From Deinococcales bacterium (GTDB lineage Bacteria; Deinococcota; Deinococci; Deinococcales; JAAFIG01): DNA of 64,000 bases. The stretch lies in the NCBI GenBank assembly GCA_013298595.1, contig JAAFIG010000009.1, positions 1 through 64,000 of the forward strand, written 5' to 3'. The notes beneath the pieces were generated by a model, which searched no databases, was not told the origin of the DNA, and worked only from the letters and a program-made list of their open reading frames with translations. Positions 6,185 to 14,306 of the stretch are shown here, piece by piece (the stretch's first letter is position 1; each line of letters starts with the position of its first letter). Position numbers and translations under genes: made by a program.

Positions 6185-8875
6185 TTAATTAACCACAGTT
6201 GGAGGGCGTGGCGAACGCAATTTTGGCAGTAATTCTGTAGCAGGAATTGGTTTAGAAAAATAATAGCCTTGTGCTCGATCAACGTTTAAGCCTTTAATCG
6301 CATCAAATTGGGTTTTGGTTTCAACACCTTCAGCCACAACTTCCATCCCAAGATGCTTAGCCAAGGTTACAATCAGTTGCACCAAAGACCAACCAGAATC
6401 ATTGGCTTCTAAATGCGAAACAAAACTGCGATCCACTTTTAAGCAATTGAGTGGTAATTTTTGCAAATACGCTAAGCTCGAGTAACCCGTACCAAAATCA
6501 TCTATCGCTGTTTGAATCCCTTTAGCCCGAAGGCGTTGTAAACGTTCAACTGCCACATCAGTATCGTGCATTAAAGCACTTTCGGTAATCTCGAGTTCGA
6601 GGTAACGCGGATCAAATTGGGTTTGCTCGAGAATTTTTGAGACAGTATTAGAAAAATCTGGTTTCATCAGTTGTTGTACATCAATATTCACTGCTAGTGA
6701 AACATTGATTCCTTCTTTGCGCCATGAGCCAATATCAAGACAAGCTTGGCGTAAAATCCATTCGCCCATAGGTACAATCAGACCAGAATCCAAAGCCGTT
6801 GGTAAGAAACGACCTGGTGGCAACACACCTTCTCGAGGGTGCTGCCAATATAATAACGCTTCCACAAAAACCACTTGTCCGCGAGCATTGACTTGTGGCT
6901 GGTAGCGAATAACAAATTCGTTACGCTCGAGCGCCCGACGCAATGCCACCTCGGTTTCAATGCGTTCTTTGGCAGCGGCATTCATGCTTGGGTCAAAGCG
7001 ACGATAAGCACTTTTACCACTGCGTTTAATGGTGTTCATGGCGGTGTCGGCGTTACGTAACAAAATATTGGCTGTTTGACCATCATCTGGATAAACTGCT
7101 GCGCCAATACTGGCAGATAAAAACAGTTCCACACCACGTAAAGATAAGGGATGCGACAATGCCGAAAGCATCTCAGTTGCCAGCGTTTCAGCTTCTAAAG
7201 GATGCTCGAGATGATTGACCAACAACGTAAATTCATCGCCACCAGGGCGGGCTAAAATATCTTTGGAAGGCAGAATGGTTTTCCAACGGGCTGCCACTGT
7301 TTTCAGGATATCATCGCCAACTTCGTGCCCAAGTGTATCGTTGACACGGCGAAAACCATCTAAATCAATTTGTAAAACAGCTAATTTGGAACCTCGCTGA
7401 GCAGCCGTTAAAAGCGCCTGCTCGAGATGACGTTCAACACCGAAACGATTGGGTAAATTGGTTAAACTATCGCGGCTGGCTTGTTCGTCGAGACGTTCGA
7501 TTAAAGTGCTGCGTTCAATGACCAAGGTCGCTAAACGTGCTACGTTCTCAAAACGATCCAATTCCGAAGGTAACGGCGCAGTGGGTTGCGAAAACAATAA
7601 CTCGAGTGCCGCAATCACTTTACCACTGGCATCCACCACAGGCACAGCCCATGAGCTTGCCACACCACTCATTAGCATTGCCCGATCCATACTCGACCAA
7701 CGCGGATCATCTTGAACATTTTCAACCACAGCTGGTAAACCCTCAAGCATACTGTACGCCGCTGTACCATGCCCTAAAGCAATAGGGGCACCATCCAGTA
7801 AAGACCGCACCAATGGTCGCCAATTGGGGGCTACTTGCAATGCCACTCGTTCACCACGACGCATAAAAACCCCAGCACTTGACCCAGGGAATAATTGCTC
7901 GAGTAGGGCTGTCAGGATTTGCAATGTCTCGTTTAGATCGCCATCTTGTAAAGCCAATTCAAGAATTTTATTACGGTACGCCTCGAGTAATTCGTTGCGT
8001 TTACGTTCGGTGATATCACGCCGCCAAGAAACCCGATGGGTAATTCTTTGTTGTTCGTTTCGCATTGGCACAATCGAAAGTTGCACCCATAACGGCGAAC
8101 CATCTTTGCGATACTCCACAGTTTCGATTTCTGCCGAAAAACCTTGTAACAATGTTTGTTTGGCTGCTTTAAACGCCTCAACATCGGACAAGGCACCACG
8201 CAACATACTTGGGCTTTGCCCGATTACCTCACCAACAGTGTACCCAGTTGTGCGGGTAAAAGCCTGATTAACAAAAACAATCCGTGCTGAAGAATCCTCG
8301 CCATCATCAGACTCGAGTACTTCGCTAATTAAAACACTTTCATCAGCACCTAAAACAGCCGATTCAAACAATCGTAAGCGCTCATCAAATTCTGAAAGTG
8401 TCGCCACAGCCGCAGCTCGAGCTTCGGTTTGCTGCATAAATTGCCGCCGCAAAAAACCATTCTCGAGCGCCGTTGCACATAAATCTGCGAGGCGTTGAGC
8501 ATACGTGGACTGGGCTTCTAAGAATTGAACAGATTTACCGTACATTAAGAGTAAAACCCCTGCCACCGTACCTGACAAACGGATAGGTAAACCTACCAGC
8601 ACTGAAATACCTTGCTGCATGGTACGTTCCGACCAATTAAAATAATCCGAAACAACCAAGGCTTCACCATCTGCCCAGACTTTTCCAGCCACATCTTTAC
8701 CCTGCACGAAACTAGTTTCGGAGAGTAATCCTAAGCCACGACCTGTAACGCGGTTCAGATGAACACCTGTGACAACGTATAATGCCACTCCATCAGCTAA
8801 TAAAGCACTGCTACACAAGTCCATTAGTGTTTCTAAAGAAGTCCGATCTGCGGACAAAGACGATGAAACCGACAT
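6185..8875 (-). CDS. GAF-PAS-GAF-GGDEF-EAL cyclic-di-GMP signalling protein
   Basis: The 896-aa protein makes and/or degrades c-di-GMP. Domains in order: GAF (about 10-150), PAS (about 165-290, with TTGYTVGEVIGQSP), GAF (about 305-455), GGDEF (about 470-630, with intact RPGGDEF) and EAL (about 645-890, with EALLYW, EITESAL, DDFGTGYSS, KVDRSF and VAEGVET). Catalytic residues of both output domains are present, so either activity is possible. No membrane segment is visible, so it is probably a cytoplasmic sensor, with GAF or PAS ligands unknown. A CATAAT box lies close upstream of the start. It stands alone between convergent and divergent neighbours. Confidence 0.94.
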   Translation of the reverse strand: MSVSSSLSADRTSLETLMDLCSSALLADGVALYVVTGVHLNRVTGRGLGLLSETSFVQGKDVAGKVWADGEALVVSDYFNWSERTMQQGISVLVGLPIRLSGTVAGVLLLMYGKSVQFLEAQSTYAQRLADLCATALENGFLRRQFMQQTEARAAAVATLSEFDERLRLFESAVLGADESVLISEVLESDDGEDSSARIVFVNQAFTRTTGYTVGEVIGQSPSMLRGALSDVEAFKAAKQTLLQGFSAEIETVEYRKDGSPLWVQLSIVPMRNEQQRITHRVSWRRDITERKRNELLEAYRNKILELALQDGDLNETLQILTALLEQLFPGSSAGVFMRRGERVALQVAPNWRPLVRSLLDGAPIALGHGTAAYSMLEGLPAVVENVQDDPRWSSMDRAMLMSGVASSWAVPVVDASGKVIAALELLFSQPTAPLPSELDRFENVARLATLVIERSTLIERLDEQASRDSLTNLPNRFGVERHLEQALLTAAQRGSKLAVLQIDLDGFRRVNDTLGHEVGDDILKTVAARWKTILPSKDILARPGGDEFTLLVNHLEHPLEAETLATEMLSALSHPLSLRGVELFLSASIGAAVYPDDGQTANILLRNADTAMNTIKRSGKSAYRRFDPSMNAAAKERIETEVALRRALERNEFVIRYQPQVNARGQVVFVEALLYWQHPREGVLPPGRFLPTALDSGLIVPMGEWILRQACLDIGSWRKEGINVSLAVNIDVQQLMKPDFSNTVSKILEQTQFDPRYLELEITESALMHDTDVAVERLQRLRAKGIQTAIDDFGTGYSSLAYLQKLPLNCLKVDRSFVSHLEANDSGWSLVQLIVTLAKHLGMEVVAEGVETKTQFDAIKGLNVDRAQGYYFSKPIPATELLPKLRSPRPPTVVN

Positions 8876-9050
8876 TCGGACTGTATTATGCCCGAAATCA
8901 GCCAGTCATGTTGGTCATTTCCGTACTGACAATCTTTGTCTACTATTGAAAAGCAAAGTATCTAAAGTATTTCTAAGCAAAGAAAGTAAAGTCAACCTCT
9001 TTGACGAATAAAAATAACCACCTAAAAACCTAAGCCAAGTACAACAGCAC

Positions 9051-9079
9051 TTGTTCAAGACCAAAAAACTCGGTACACT
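9051..9079 (+). promoter_or_regulatory. Promoter for the 9119-11247 gene set
   Basis: TTGTTC (9051-9056), a 17-bp spacer and TACACT (9074-9079) lie about 40 bp before the ATG at 9119. The three following genes are closely spaced in the same direction, so this may drive all of them. Confidence 0.65.
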
Positions 9080-9118
9080 TCCTGCGCTACGTGCCAATTG
9101 GCACTCGAGAGGAACATC

Positions 9119-9445
9119 ATGCCTGTGTACATGTATCAAGGTTTAGAAACTGGTGAAACATTTTCTATAGAACAACGTATTAGCGAAGCTGCCTTAACCC
9201 ACAACCCTGCCAATGGCGAACCCGTTAAACGCATCATTGGTAAACCAGCTATTTCTTTCAAAGGAACTGGCTTTTATGCCAACGATTCCAAAAGCAACTC
9301 GAGTAGCAAAAGCAGCAAAGCTGAAACTTCGAGTAACCCAACCACCGAAAGTACCAGTTCGGAAAGCAAATCCGAAAGTAAACCCGAAGTCAGCAAACCC
9401 GCCGAAACTACTGCTACTGCCGCCCCAGCCGTTAAGAAAGACTAA
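9119..9445 (+). CDS. FmdB-like protein lacking the zinc cysteines
   Basis: The 108-aa protein keeps the FmdB family frame: MPVYMYQ at the start, FSIEQRISE, EPVKRIIGKPAISFKGTGFYAND in the middle. FmdB proteins are normally small zinc ribbons with two CxxC pairs. Here every cysteine is replaced (MYQGLETGE where YxCxxCG is expected, NPANGE for the second pair). The last 50 residues are a Ser/Lys/Glu-rich disordered tail. The ATG at 9119 is preceded by AGAGGAAC. Function is unknown; family members are often called regulatory without proof. It is the first gene of a likely three-gene unit. Confidence 0.8.
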   Translation: MPVYMYQGLETGETFSIEQRISEAALTHNPANGEPVKRIIGKPAISFKGTGFYANDSKSNSSSKSSKAETSSNPTTESTSSESKSESKPEVSKPAETTATAAPAVKKD

Positions 9446-10171
9446 ATGCAACTGGCGACAGGAGTTCACATTGGCTCGAGTATCGGCTACAAAGCCCTTA
9501 GCAGCCTCGAGTTCTATATTTTGGTTGGTGTGACAGGGGTTGGCAAAACCACCACCTTAAACGCCTTAGCAGCCCTTGGTGTGCAATTCTCGAGCTTACC
9601 TGATCGCCGCGAAATCACCGATGCGATTATTTTTGCAGGTAAAAAAATTACTGACCGCGCCGAGCGTTTTGCTCGAACAGCTGCATTTCGGAGCAATTAC
9701 CCTGGTGGTATGGCACAAGCCCTCGAGCAAATTTATCTTCAATTACCCGAACCGATTTTATTTGATGGTTTACGCGGCAAAAACGAAGTCCAACATGCGG
9801 CAAAAGCCTTTCCAAAAGCCAGATTTATTGCCTTAGATGCACCAGATATAACCAGAGTGCAACGCTTACTGGGACGCAACGACGCATTTGATACGATTAG
9901 CAGTGCAACAAAAAACAATCTGCGCGACATCCAAGGTATCGAAGCGATTTTCTCGAGCCAAGAAATTCTGCAACTCGAGCAATGGAATATCAACCCAGCA
10001 GAGCTTGAAGCAAAACTGAATATTGTTATTGCCGAACGGCAAAATTACGATCCTAAAGCCGCCAATGCCTTTCTGGCAACCCTCGAGCCTCGACGTTCCT
10101 TGTACCTCGAGACCAGCAGTGCTCGTGCCGAAACAATTGCTGAAAAGATTCGTACTTGGATGTTTGCATGA
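9446..10171 (+). CDS. P-loop ATPase of unknown function, 241 aa
   Basis: A Walker A motif GVTGVGKTT sits at about residues 28-36 after a hydrophobic strand YILVG. A likely Walker B strand is PILFDGLRG (about 107-115). The family is not one I can name; the fold looks like a short P-loop kinase or ATPase. The ATG follows the upstream TAA directly (TAAATG), and the stop overlaps the next start (ATGA at 10168), so translation is coupled at both ends. Many CTCGAG copies indicate resident DNA. The C-terminal half is helical and ends RTWMFA. Confidence 0.7.
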   Translation: MQLATGVHIGSSIGYKALSSLEFYILVGVTGVGKTTTLNALAALGVQFSSLPDRREITDAIIFAGKKITDRAERFARTAAFRSNYPGGMAQALEQIYLQLPEPILFDGLRGKNEVQHAAKAFPKARFIALDAPDITRVQRLLGRNDAFDTISSATKNNLRDIQGIEAIFSSQEILQLEQWNINPAELEAKLNIVIAERQNYDPKAANAFLATLEPRRSLYLETSSARAETIAEKIRTWMFA

Positions 10172-11247
10172 AAATCCAAGCCATTGAGGTGGTTGCTTAT
10201 CGTCTCAAATTGTTAGGTGCACTCACTTGGGGGCAACATGGCAAACTCGAGTATGCCGAACATGCCCTAATACAAGTCCACCTCGAGAATGGCATGATAG
10301 GTACAGCCGAAGCCACACCACGCCCCACCATTTACGGCGAAACCATTGGCAGCATCCAAGCCATTCTTAAACACCTCGAGCCACGCTTAACGCAACTCAA
10401 GATTACCGATAGCGCAACCATCAGCAACGTTCTTGCCAGCGTACCCAACAACAATTGCGCCAAAGGTGCACTTGATATGGCAATCTGGGAGGCCAAAGCT
10501 CAACTCGAGCAGACCAGCGTCCACGCACTGATTGGTGGCACGAAAACACACCTCGAGACCAGTTTTATACTCGGTATTGCTGATCAAAACACCATGCTTG
10601 AAGAAGCCAAACGGGTTGTTGCCGCAGGTGTACGGGTTTTGAAAGTCAAAGTCGGACGTAACACAACCCACGACCTCGAGACCATTTTGGCATTGCGTCA
10701 CGAATTTGGCGAAACCGTGAAATTATACGCCGATAGCAACGAAACCCTCAGTGCCCAAACTGCCGCTCATGCCCTCGAGCAAATGCAAAAAGCAGGCTTG
10801 TTATACGTCGAAGAACCATTACCAGTAAGACAAATTAAAGCTCGAGCACAACTGAAAAAAGACAATATTCTACCAATCATTGCCGATGATTCTTGTTTCA
10901 CCCCAGCCGATTTACGCCGCGAACTCGAATTTGATACTTTTGACATTCTCAACATCAAAAGTGCTCGCAACGGTTTCACCGACAGCCTCGAGATGATACA
11001 ACTTGCCAACAGTGCAGGCAAACAAATCATGATTGGATCACAAGCCAGCAGCACCCTTGGCACAATCCATGCTGCCATCCTTGCCAGCCGACCCGAAATC
11101 ACCCATCCCAACGAACTGAGTTTCCCACTGAAACTCGAGACTGATATTACAACCCGCACCGCTGCACTCGAGAATGGTTTTTATGATCTACAAAATGCAC
11201 TCGAGATTCGGATAGACCAAGAAAAACTTGCAACTGCAAAAATTTAA
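10168..11247 (+). CDS. Enolase-superfamily enzyme, dipeptide epimerase / muconate-cycloisomerase type
   Basis: The 359-aa protein has the TIM-barrel catalytic pattern of the muconate lactonising subgroup: KVKVG (catalytic lysine on strand 2), metal ligands in YADSNE, VEEPL and IADDS, and a second lysine in NIKSARNG. Closest functional labels are L-Ala-D/L-Glu epimerase or a related N-acylamino acid racemase; the sequence alone does not fix the substrate. The ATG at 10168 overlaps the upstream stop as ATGA and is preferred to the ATG 12 bp earlier. An epimerase role in recycling cell-wall dipeptides is plausible. Confidence 0.82.
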   Translation: MKIQAIEVVAYRLKLLGALTWGQHGKLEYAEHALIQVHLENGMIGTAEATPRPTIYGETIGSIQAILKHLEPRLTQLKITDSATISNVLASVPNNNCAKGALDMAIWEAKAQLEQTSVHALIGGTKTHLETSFILGIADQNTMLEEAKRVVAAGVRVLKVKVGRNTTHDLETILALRHEFGETVKLYADSNETLSAQTAAHALEQMQKAGLLYVEEPLPVRQIKARAQLKKDNILPIIADDSCFTPADLRRELEFDTFDILNIKSARNGFTDSLEMIQLANSAGKQIMIGSQASSTLGTIHAAILASRPEITHPNELSFPLKLETDITTRTAALENGFYDLQNALEIRIDQEKLATAKI

Positions 11248-11248
11248 A

Positions 11249-11272
11249 AGGGACGAGGCAAGCCTCATCCCT
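11249..11272. terminator. Short hairpin between convergent genes
   Basis: GGGACGAGGC-AA-GCCTCATCCC forms an imperfect 10-bp stem in the 46-bp gap between the epimerase and nuoN stops. It is preceded by AAAA, giving a T-run on the minus strand, so it may end the nuo transcript. Similar GGGCGAGGC-type sequences occur near 62225 and 58818. Confidence 0.5.
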
Positions 11273-11293
11273 ACAGCATCATGAATTTTACAT

Positions 11294-12724
11294 TTATCTC
11301 GAGGCAAACACACCAATGGTGCTGACCAGATTGGTAACTAAACTTGGCAATACACCAAGCAAAACAACACCAATTGCACAAACAACCATCACAGCTCGAG
11401 ACATCCCACTGGATAAATCAGGCAAAGCAAAACCTTTGGCTTCGGTAAACCACATTAAAGCCACTGGACGCAAGTAATAATACAGACTGACCGCACTGGT
11501 CAGGGCTGCGAGAATCACTAAACCATAAAAACCCGATTGTGCTGCACCAGCAAAAATCATGTACTTACCCATAAAACCAGCCAGTGGTGGCACACCAGCC
11601 AAAGCAATTAAAAATAATGCCAGCATGGCAGCCAGAAACGGATTTCTCGAGCCAAGCCCAGCCAAACTATCCACTTTGATACCATCATCGGATGGTGAAA
11701 TACTATTGAGCACAGCAAACGCACCCGCATTCATCAGTGCATACGCTGCTAAGTAAAACAACGCAGCAGGATAGGCTTGGGCTGGACTCGAAAGCACAGC
11801 TAAACCGATATACCCAGCATGGGCAATACTCGAGTAAGCCAGCATTCGCTTAAAATTGGTTTGCCGCAACGCCGCTAAATTACCAATCATCAGGGTTAAG
11901 GCAATTAGAAACTGGGCTGGGGTTTGCCAACCACCAACACTCGGTAATGCCTCACCAAAGATTTTCAGCATCCCCGCAAAAGCAGCGGCTTTAACACCAA
12001 CACTCATGTACTGTGTAACCGCAATTGGCGCACCTGAATAGACATCAGGAGTCCACTGATGAAACGGTGCAAATGCCACCTTAAAACCAAAACCAATCAG
12101 AATAAAAAGCGCCCCAACAGCCACAATTGGCGCATTCGCAGGAGCTACTGCCAAGGCAGCACGAATACCCTCGAGTGCAAAAGAACCTGTACCACCAAAG
12201 ACCAAAGCAATACCAAAAATCAGAATGGCACTAGCAAAAGAACCCAAGAGGAAATACTTCATACCTGCCTCTTCGGATTGCTGACGCGCTTGGAAGGCAG
12301 TCAAAATATACACACCAAGGCTCATTACTTCAAAACCAATGAGCATCACAATCAAATCTCGAGCATGAACCAGTAACATCGTGCCACAAATGGCATAAAG
12401 CATTACGGCAAAAAATTCGGCAGGAAAAGAACCCGAACGGACAATACCATCGGCACTCGAGGCAATGGCAGCAATACCCGCCAAAATCAGAATGACACTA
12501 AATGCTAAAGCAAAATTATCTGCCACATAAGACCCACCAAAACTCGAGAGGCGTTGATTCCACAAGGCAACCGTCCAACCAAGTGCCACCACCAGCCCCA
12601 TGCTACAAAGCCCAGCAATACCACGCCGAGTTGTGTAAAACGGTAAAACCGTTGCAAAAACAGCTGTCAGCAAAACCACCAGCACAGGCATCAAAGACAA
12701 CACATTCACATCAGGCGGGGTCAT
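11294..12724 (-). CDS. nuoN: NADH-quinone oxidoreductase subunit N
   Basis: The 476-aa protein is one of the three antiporter-like proton-pumping subunits in the membrane arm of complex I. It is almost wholly hydrophobic with about 14 transmembrane helices. Conserved features include KVAFAPFHQWTPDVYSGAP (lysine in TM7 region), TNFKRMLAYSSIAHAGYI and LAGVPPLAGFMGKY. Its ATG overlaps the nuoM stop (ATGA). It is the last gene of the leftward nuo operon. Confidence 0.96.
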   Translation of the reverse strand: MTPPDVNVLSLMPVLVVLLTAVFATVLPFYTTRRGIAGLCSMGLVVALGWTVALWNQRLSSFGGSYVADNFALAFSVILILAGIAAIASSADGIVRSGSFPAEFFAVMLYAICGTMLLVHARDLIVMLIGFEVMSLGVYILTAFQARQQSEEAGMKYFLLGSFASAILIFGIALVFGGTGSFALEGIRAALAVAPANAPIVAVGALFILIGFGFKVAFAPFHQWTPDVYSGAPIAVTQYMSVGVKAAAFAGMLKIFGEALPSVGGWQTPAQFLIALTLMIGNLAALRQTNFKRMLAYSSIAHAGYIGLAVLSSPAQAYPAALFYLAAYALMNAGAFAVLNSISPSDDGIKVDSLAGLGSRNPFLAAMLALFLIALAGVPPLAGFMGKYMIFAGAAQSGFYGLVILAALTSAVSLYYYLRPVALMWFTEAKGFALPDLSSGMSRAVMVVCAIGVVLLGVLPSLVTNLVSTIGVFASR

Positions 12725-14217
12725 TTCTTTGCCTCCAATACAATTCCGTACAACTGTGCCACCACTGGTTTGACCAACTCGAGGGCAGGGGCACTATAAA
12801 CACCAAATAACACCACCAGTGCAACAATCGGCACAAGCACCGTCCATTCGCGTCTCGAGAGATCAGCCACAGAATGCGTGGCTTCTTCGTACCAAGTTTT
12901 CTGATACGCCGTTAACGCAAATGCAGCACTGGCAATGACGGTGGTTACGGCAATTGCAGCAATCCACGGATTGGCTTGATACGCACCCAATAAAATACTG
13001 TACTCACCAATAAACCCAGCCAAACCGGGCACACCAATACTGGCAAACCAAAGCAGCAATGCCACACCTGCAAACGCAGGTGCACTAGCAGCTAAACCAC
13101 GCACACGACCAATCTCGAGTGCCCGATCCAAAGCTTTTTCCTTGGATTCGTCACCACCCTCGAGCACAATAAAGCGCCGCTCGAGCATACCAACCACAAG
13201 GAACAACGCACTTGAGTAAATACCTTGGAAAGCCAGCAGTAAGATCGCACCACTTGAACCCGCAGGATGCAAACTAAAAACACCAAGCGCAACTAAACCC
13301 ATGTGCGAAATACCCGAGTAAGCCAGCAAGCGTTTGAAATCGGTTTGGGCAAAAGCAATCCAAGCACCATAAATCGCAGTGAATGCCGCCAGCAGCATCC
13401 AAATCCATTGGTAATTATTAGCAACATCAGGAAAAAGTGGTAAAGCAAACCGAAACAAGCCATAACCACCAACTTTGTATAAGGTACCCATCAAATCCGC
13501 TACACCACTTGGATGATTCTGACCATGAAATTCAGGTAACCAAGCGTGCATTGGAAATAACGGGGTTTTAACCGCAAAAGCCACCAAGAAACCCAGAAAT
13601 AACCAAACTTGTTGCCACTCAGGAATTTGACGCACACCACGCAACAAATCCTCGAGTAAAAAAGTTGGTGAACCTGATAACAACTTCGTACCAATAATAC
13701 TGACTAGCATCAGTAAACCACCAAAAACGGTGTACAACGCCATTGTGGTTAAAGCCTGCACTCGAGCTGCACGCCCATAACGCCCCAGCAAAAACAAACT
13801 AGGAATTAAGGTGCCCTCGAAAAAAACATAAAACAAAATCAAATCTCGAGCTGCAAAAATTCCCAGAATACCTGTTTCCATCGCCAAAGCCAGCGGGTAA
13901 AACGCACTGAGCTTGCCATCATCTCGAGATGTTAAGTAATACAAACCAATTGGCACCATGAGCGCAGTGACTAATGATAAAAGTAACGAAACACCATCGG
14001 TACTGACAGCATACTTCACACCAAGACCAGGCAACCAATCTATGACTGTTGAAAATTTATCAAAAGCAATACCACTTAACCAGATGTACACACCAATGGC
14101 TAAATTCGCAATACCCGCAAAAACCGCGAATTTACCTCGAGCTGCTTTAGGCACAGCTAATGAAAGCAATGCAGCCACCAGTGGCAAGAAAATAAACGCA
14201 TTCAAAACCCAATTCAT
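12721..14217 (-). CDS. nuoM: NADH-quinone oxidoreductase subunit M
   Basis: The 498-aa antiporter-like subunit of the complex I membrane arm. Diagnostic blocks are VKTPLFPMHAWLPEFHGQNHP, TDFKRLLAYSGISHMGLVALG, FFEGTLIPSLFLLGRYG (the glutamate of TM5) and GVPGLAGFIGEY. About 14 transmembrane helices. The start overlaps the stop of the 30-codon ORF at 14214 (ATGA), which in turn overlaps nuoL, and the stop overlaps nuoN, so three genes are translationally linked. Confidence 0.96.
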   Translation of the reverse strand: MNWVLNAFIFLPLVAALLSLAVPKAARGKFAVFAGIANLAIGVYIWLSGIAFDKFSTVIDWLPGLGVKYAVSTDGVSLLLSLVTALMVPIGLYYLTSRDDGKLSAFYPLALAMETGILGIFAARDLILFYVFFEGTLIPSLFLLGRYGRAARVQALTTMALYTVFGGLLMLVSIIGTKLLSGSPTFLLEDLLRGVRQIPEWQQVWLFLGFLVAFAVKTPLFPMHAWLPEFHGQNHPSGVADLMGTLYKVGGYGLFRFALPLFPDVANNYQWIWMLLAAFTAIYGAWIAFAQTDFKRLLAYSGISHMGLVALGVFSLHPAGSSGAILLLAFQGIYSSALFLVVGMLERRFIVLEGGDESKEKALDRALEIGRVRGLAASAPAFAGVALLLWFASIGVPGLAGFIGEYSILLGAYQANPWIAAIAVTTVIASAAFALTAYQKTWYEEATHSVADLSRREWTVLVPIVALVVLFGVYSAPALELVKPVVAQLYGIVLEAKK

Positions 14218-14306
14218 GCCAAGCCCCTATTCCCCAACTGTAACGGTGAGCGAACCTGACCGTCAGCGACCACGCATGTAAGTGTTGCCGTTACCACCCA
14301 AATCAT
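14214..14306 (-). CDS. Micro-ORF bridging nuoL and nuoM, 30 aa
   Basis: The ATG overlaps the nuoL stop and the TGA overlaps the nuoM ATG, both as ATGA, so the 30 codons exactly fill the nuoL-nuoM gap. The peptide begins MIWVVTATLTCVVADGQVRS and has no recognised domain. It may be a real small protein, or only a device that keeps ribosomes moving between the two genes. The DNA includes the palindrome TGACGGTCA, so a small insertion could also have created the gap. Confidence 0.4.
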   Translation of the reverse strand: MIWVVTATLTCVVADGQVRSPLQLGNRGLA

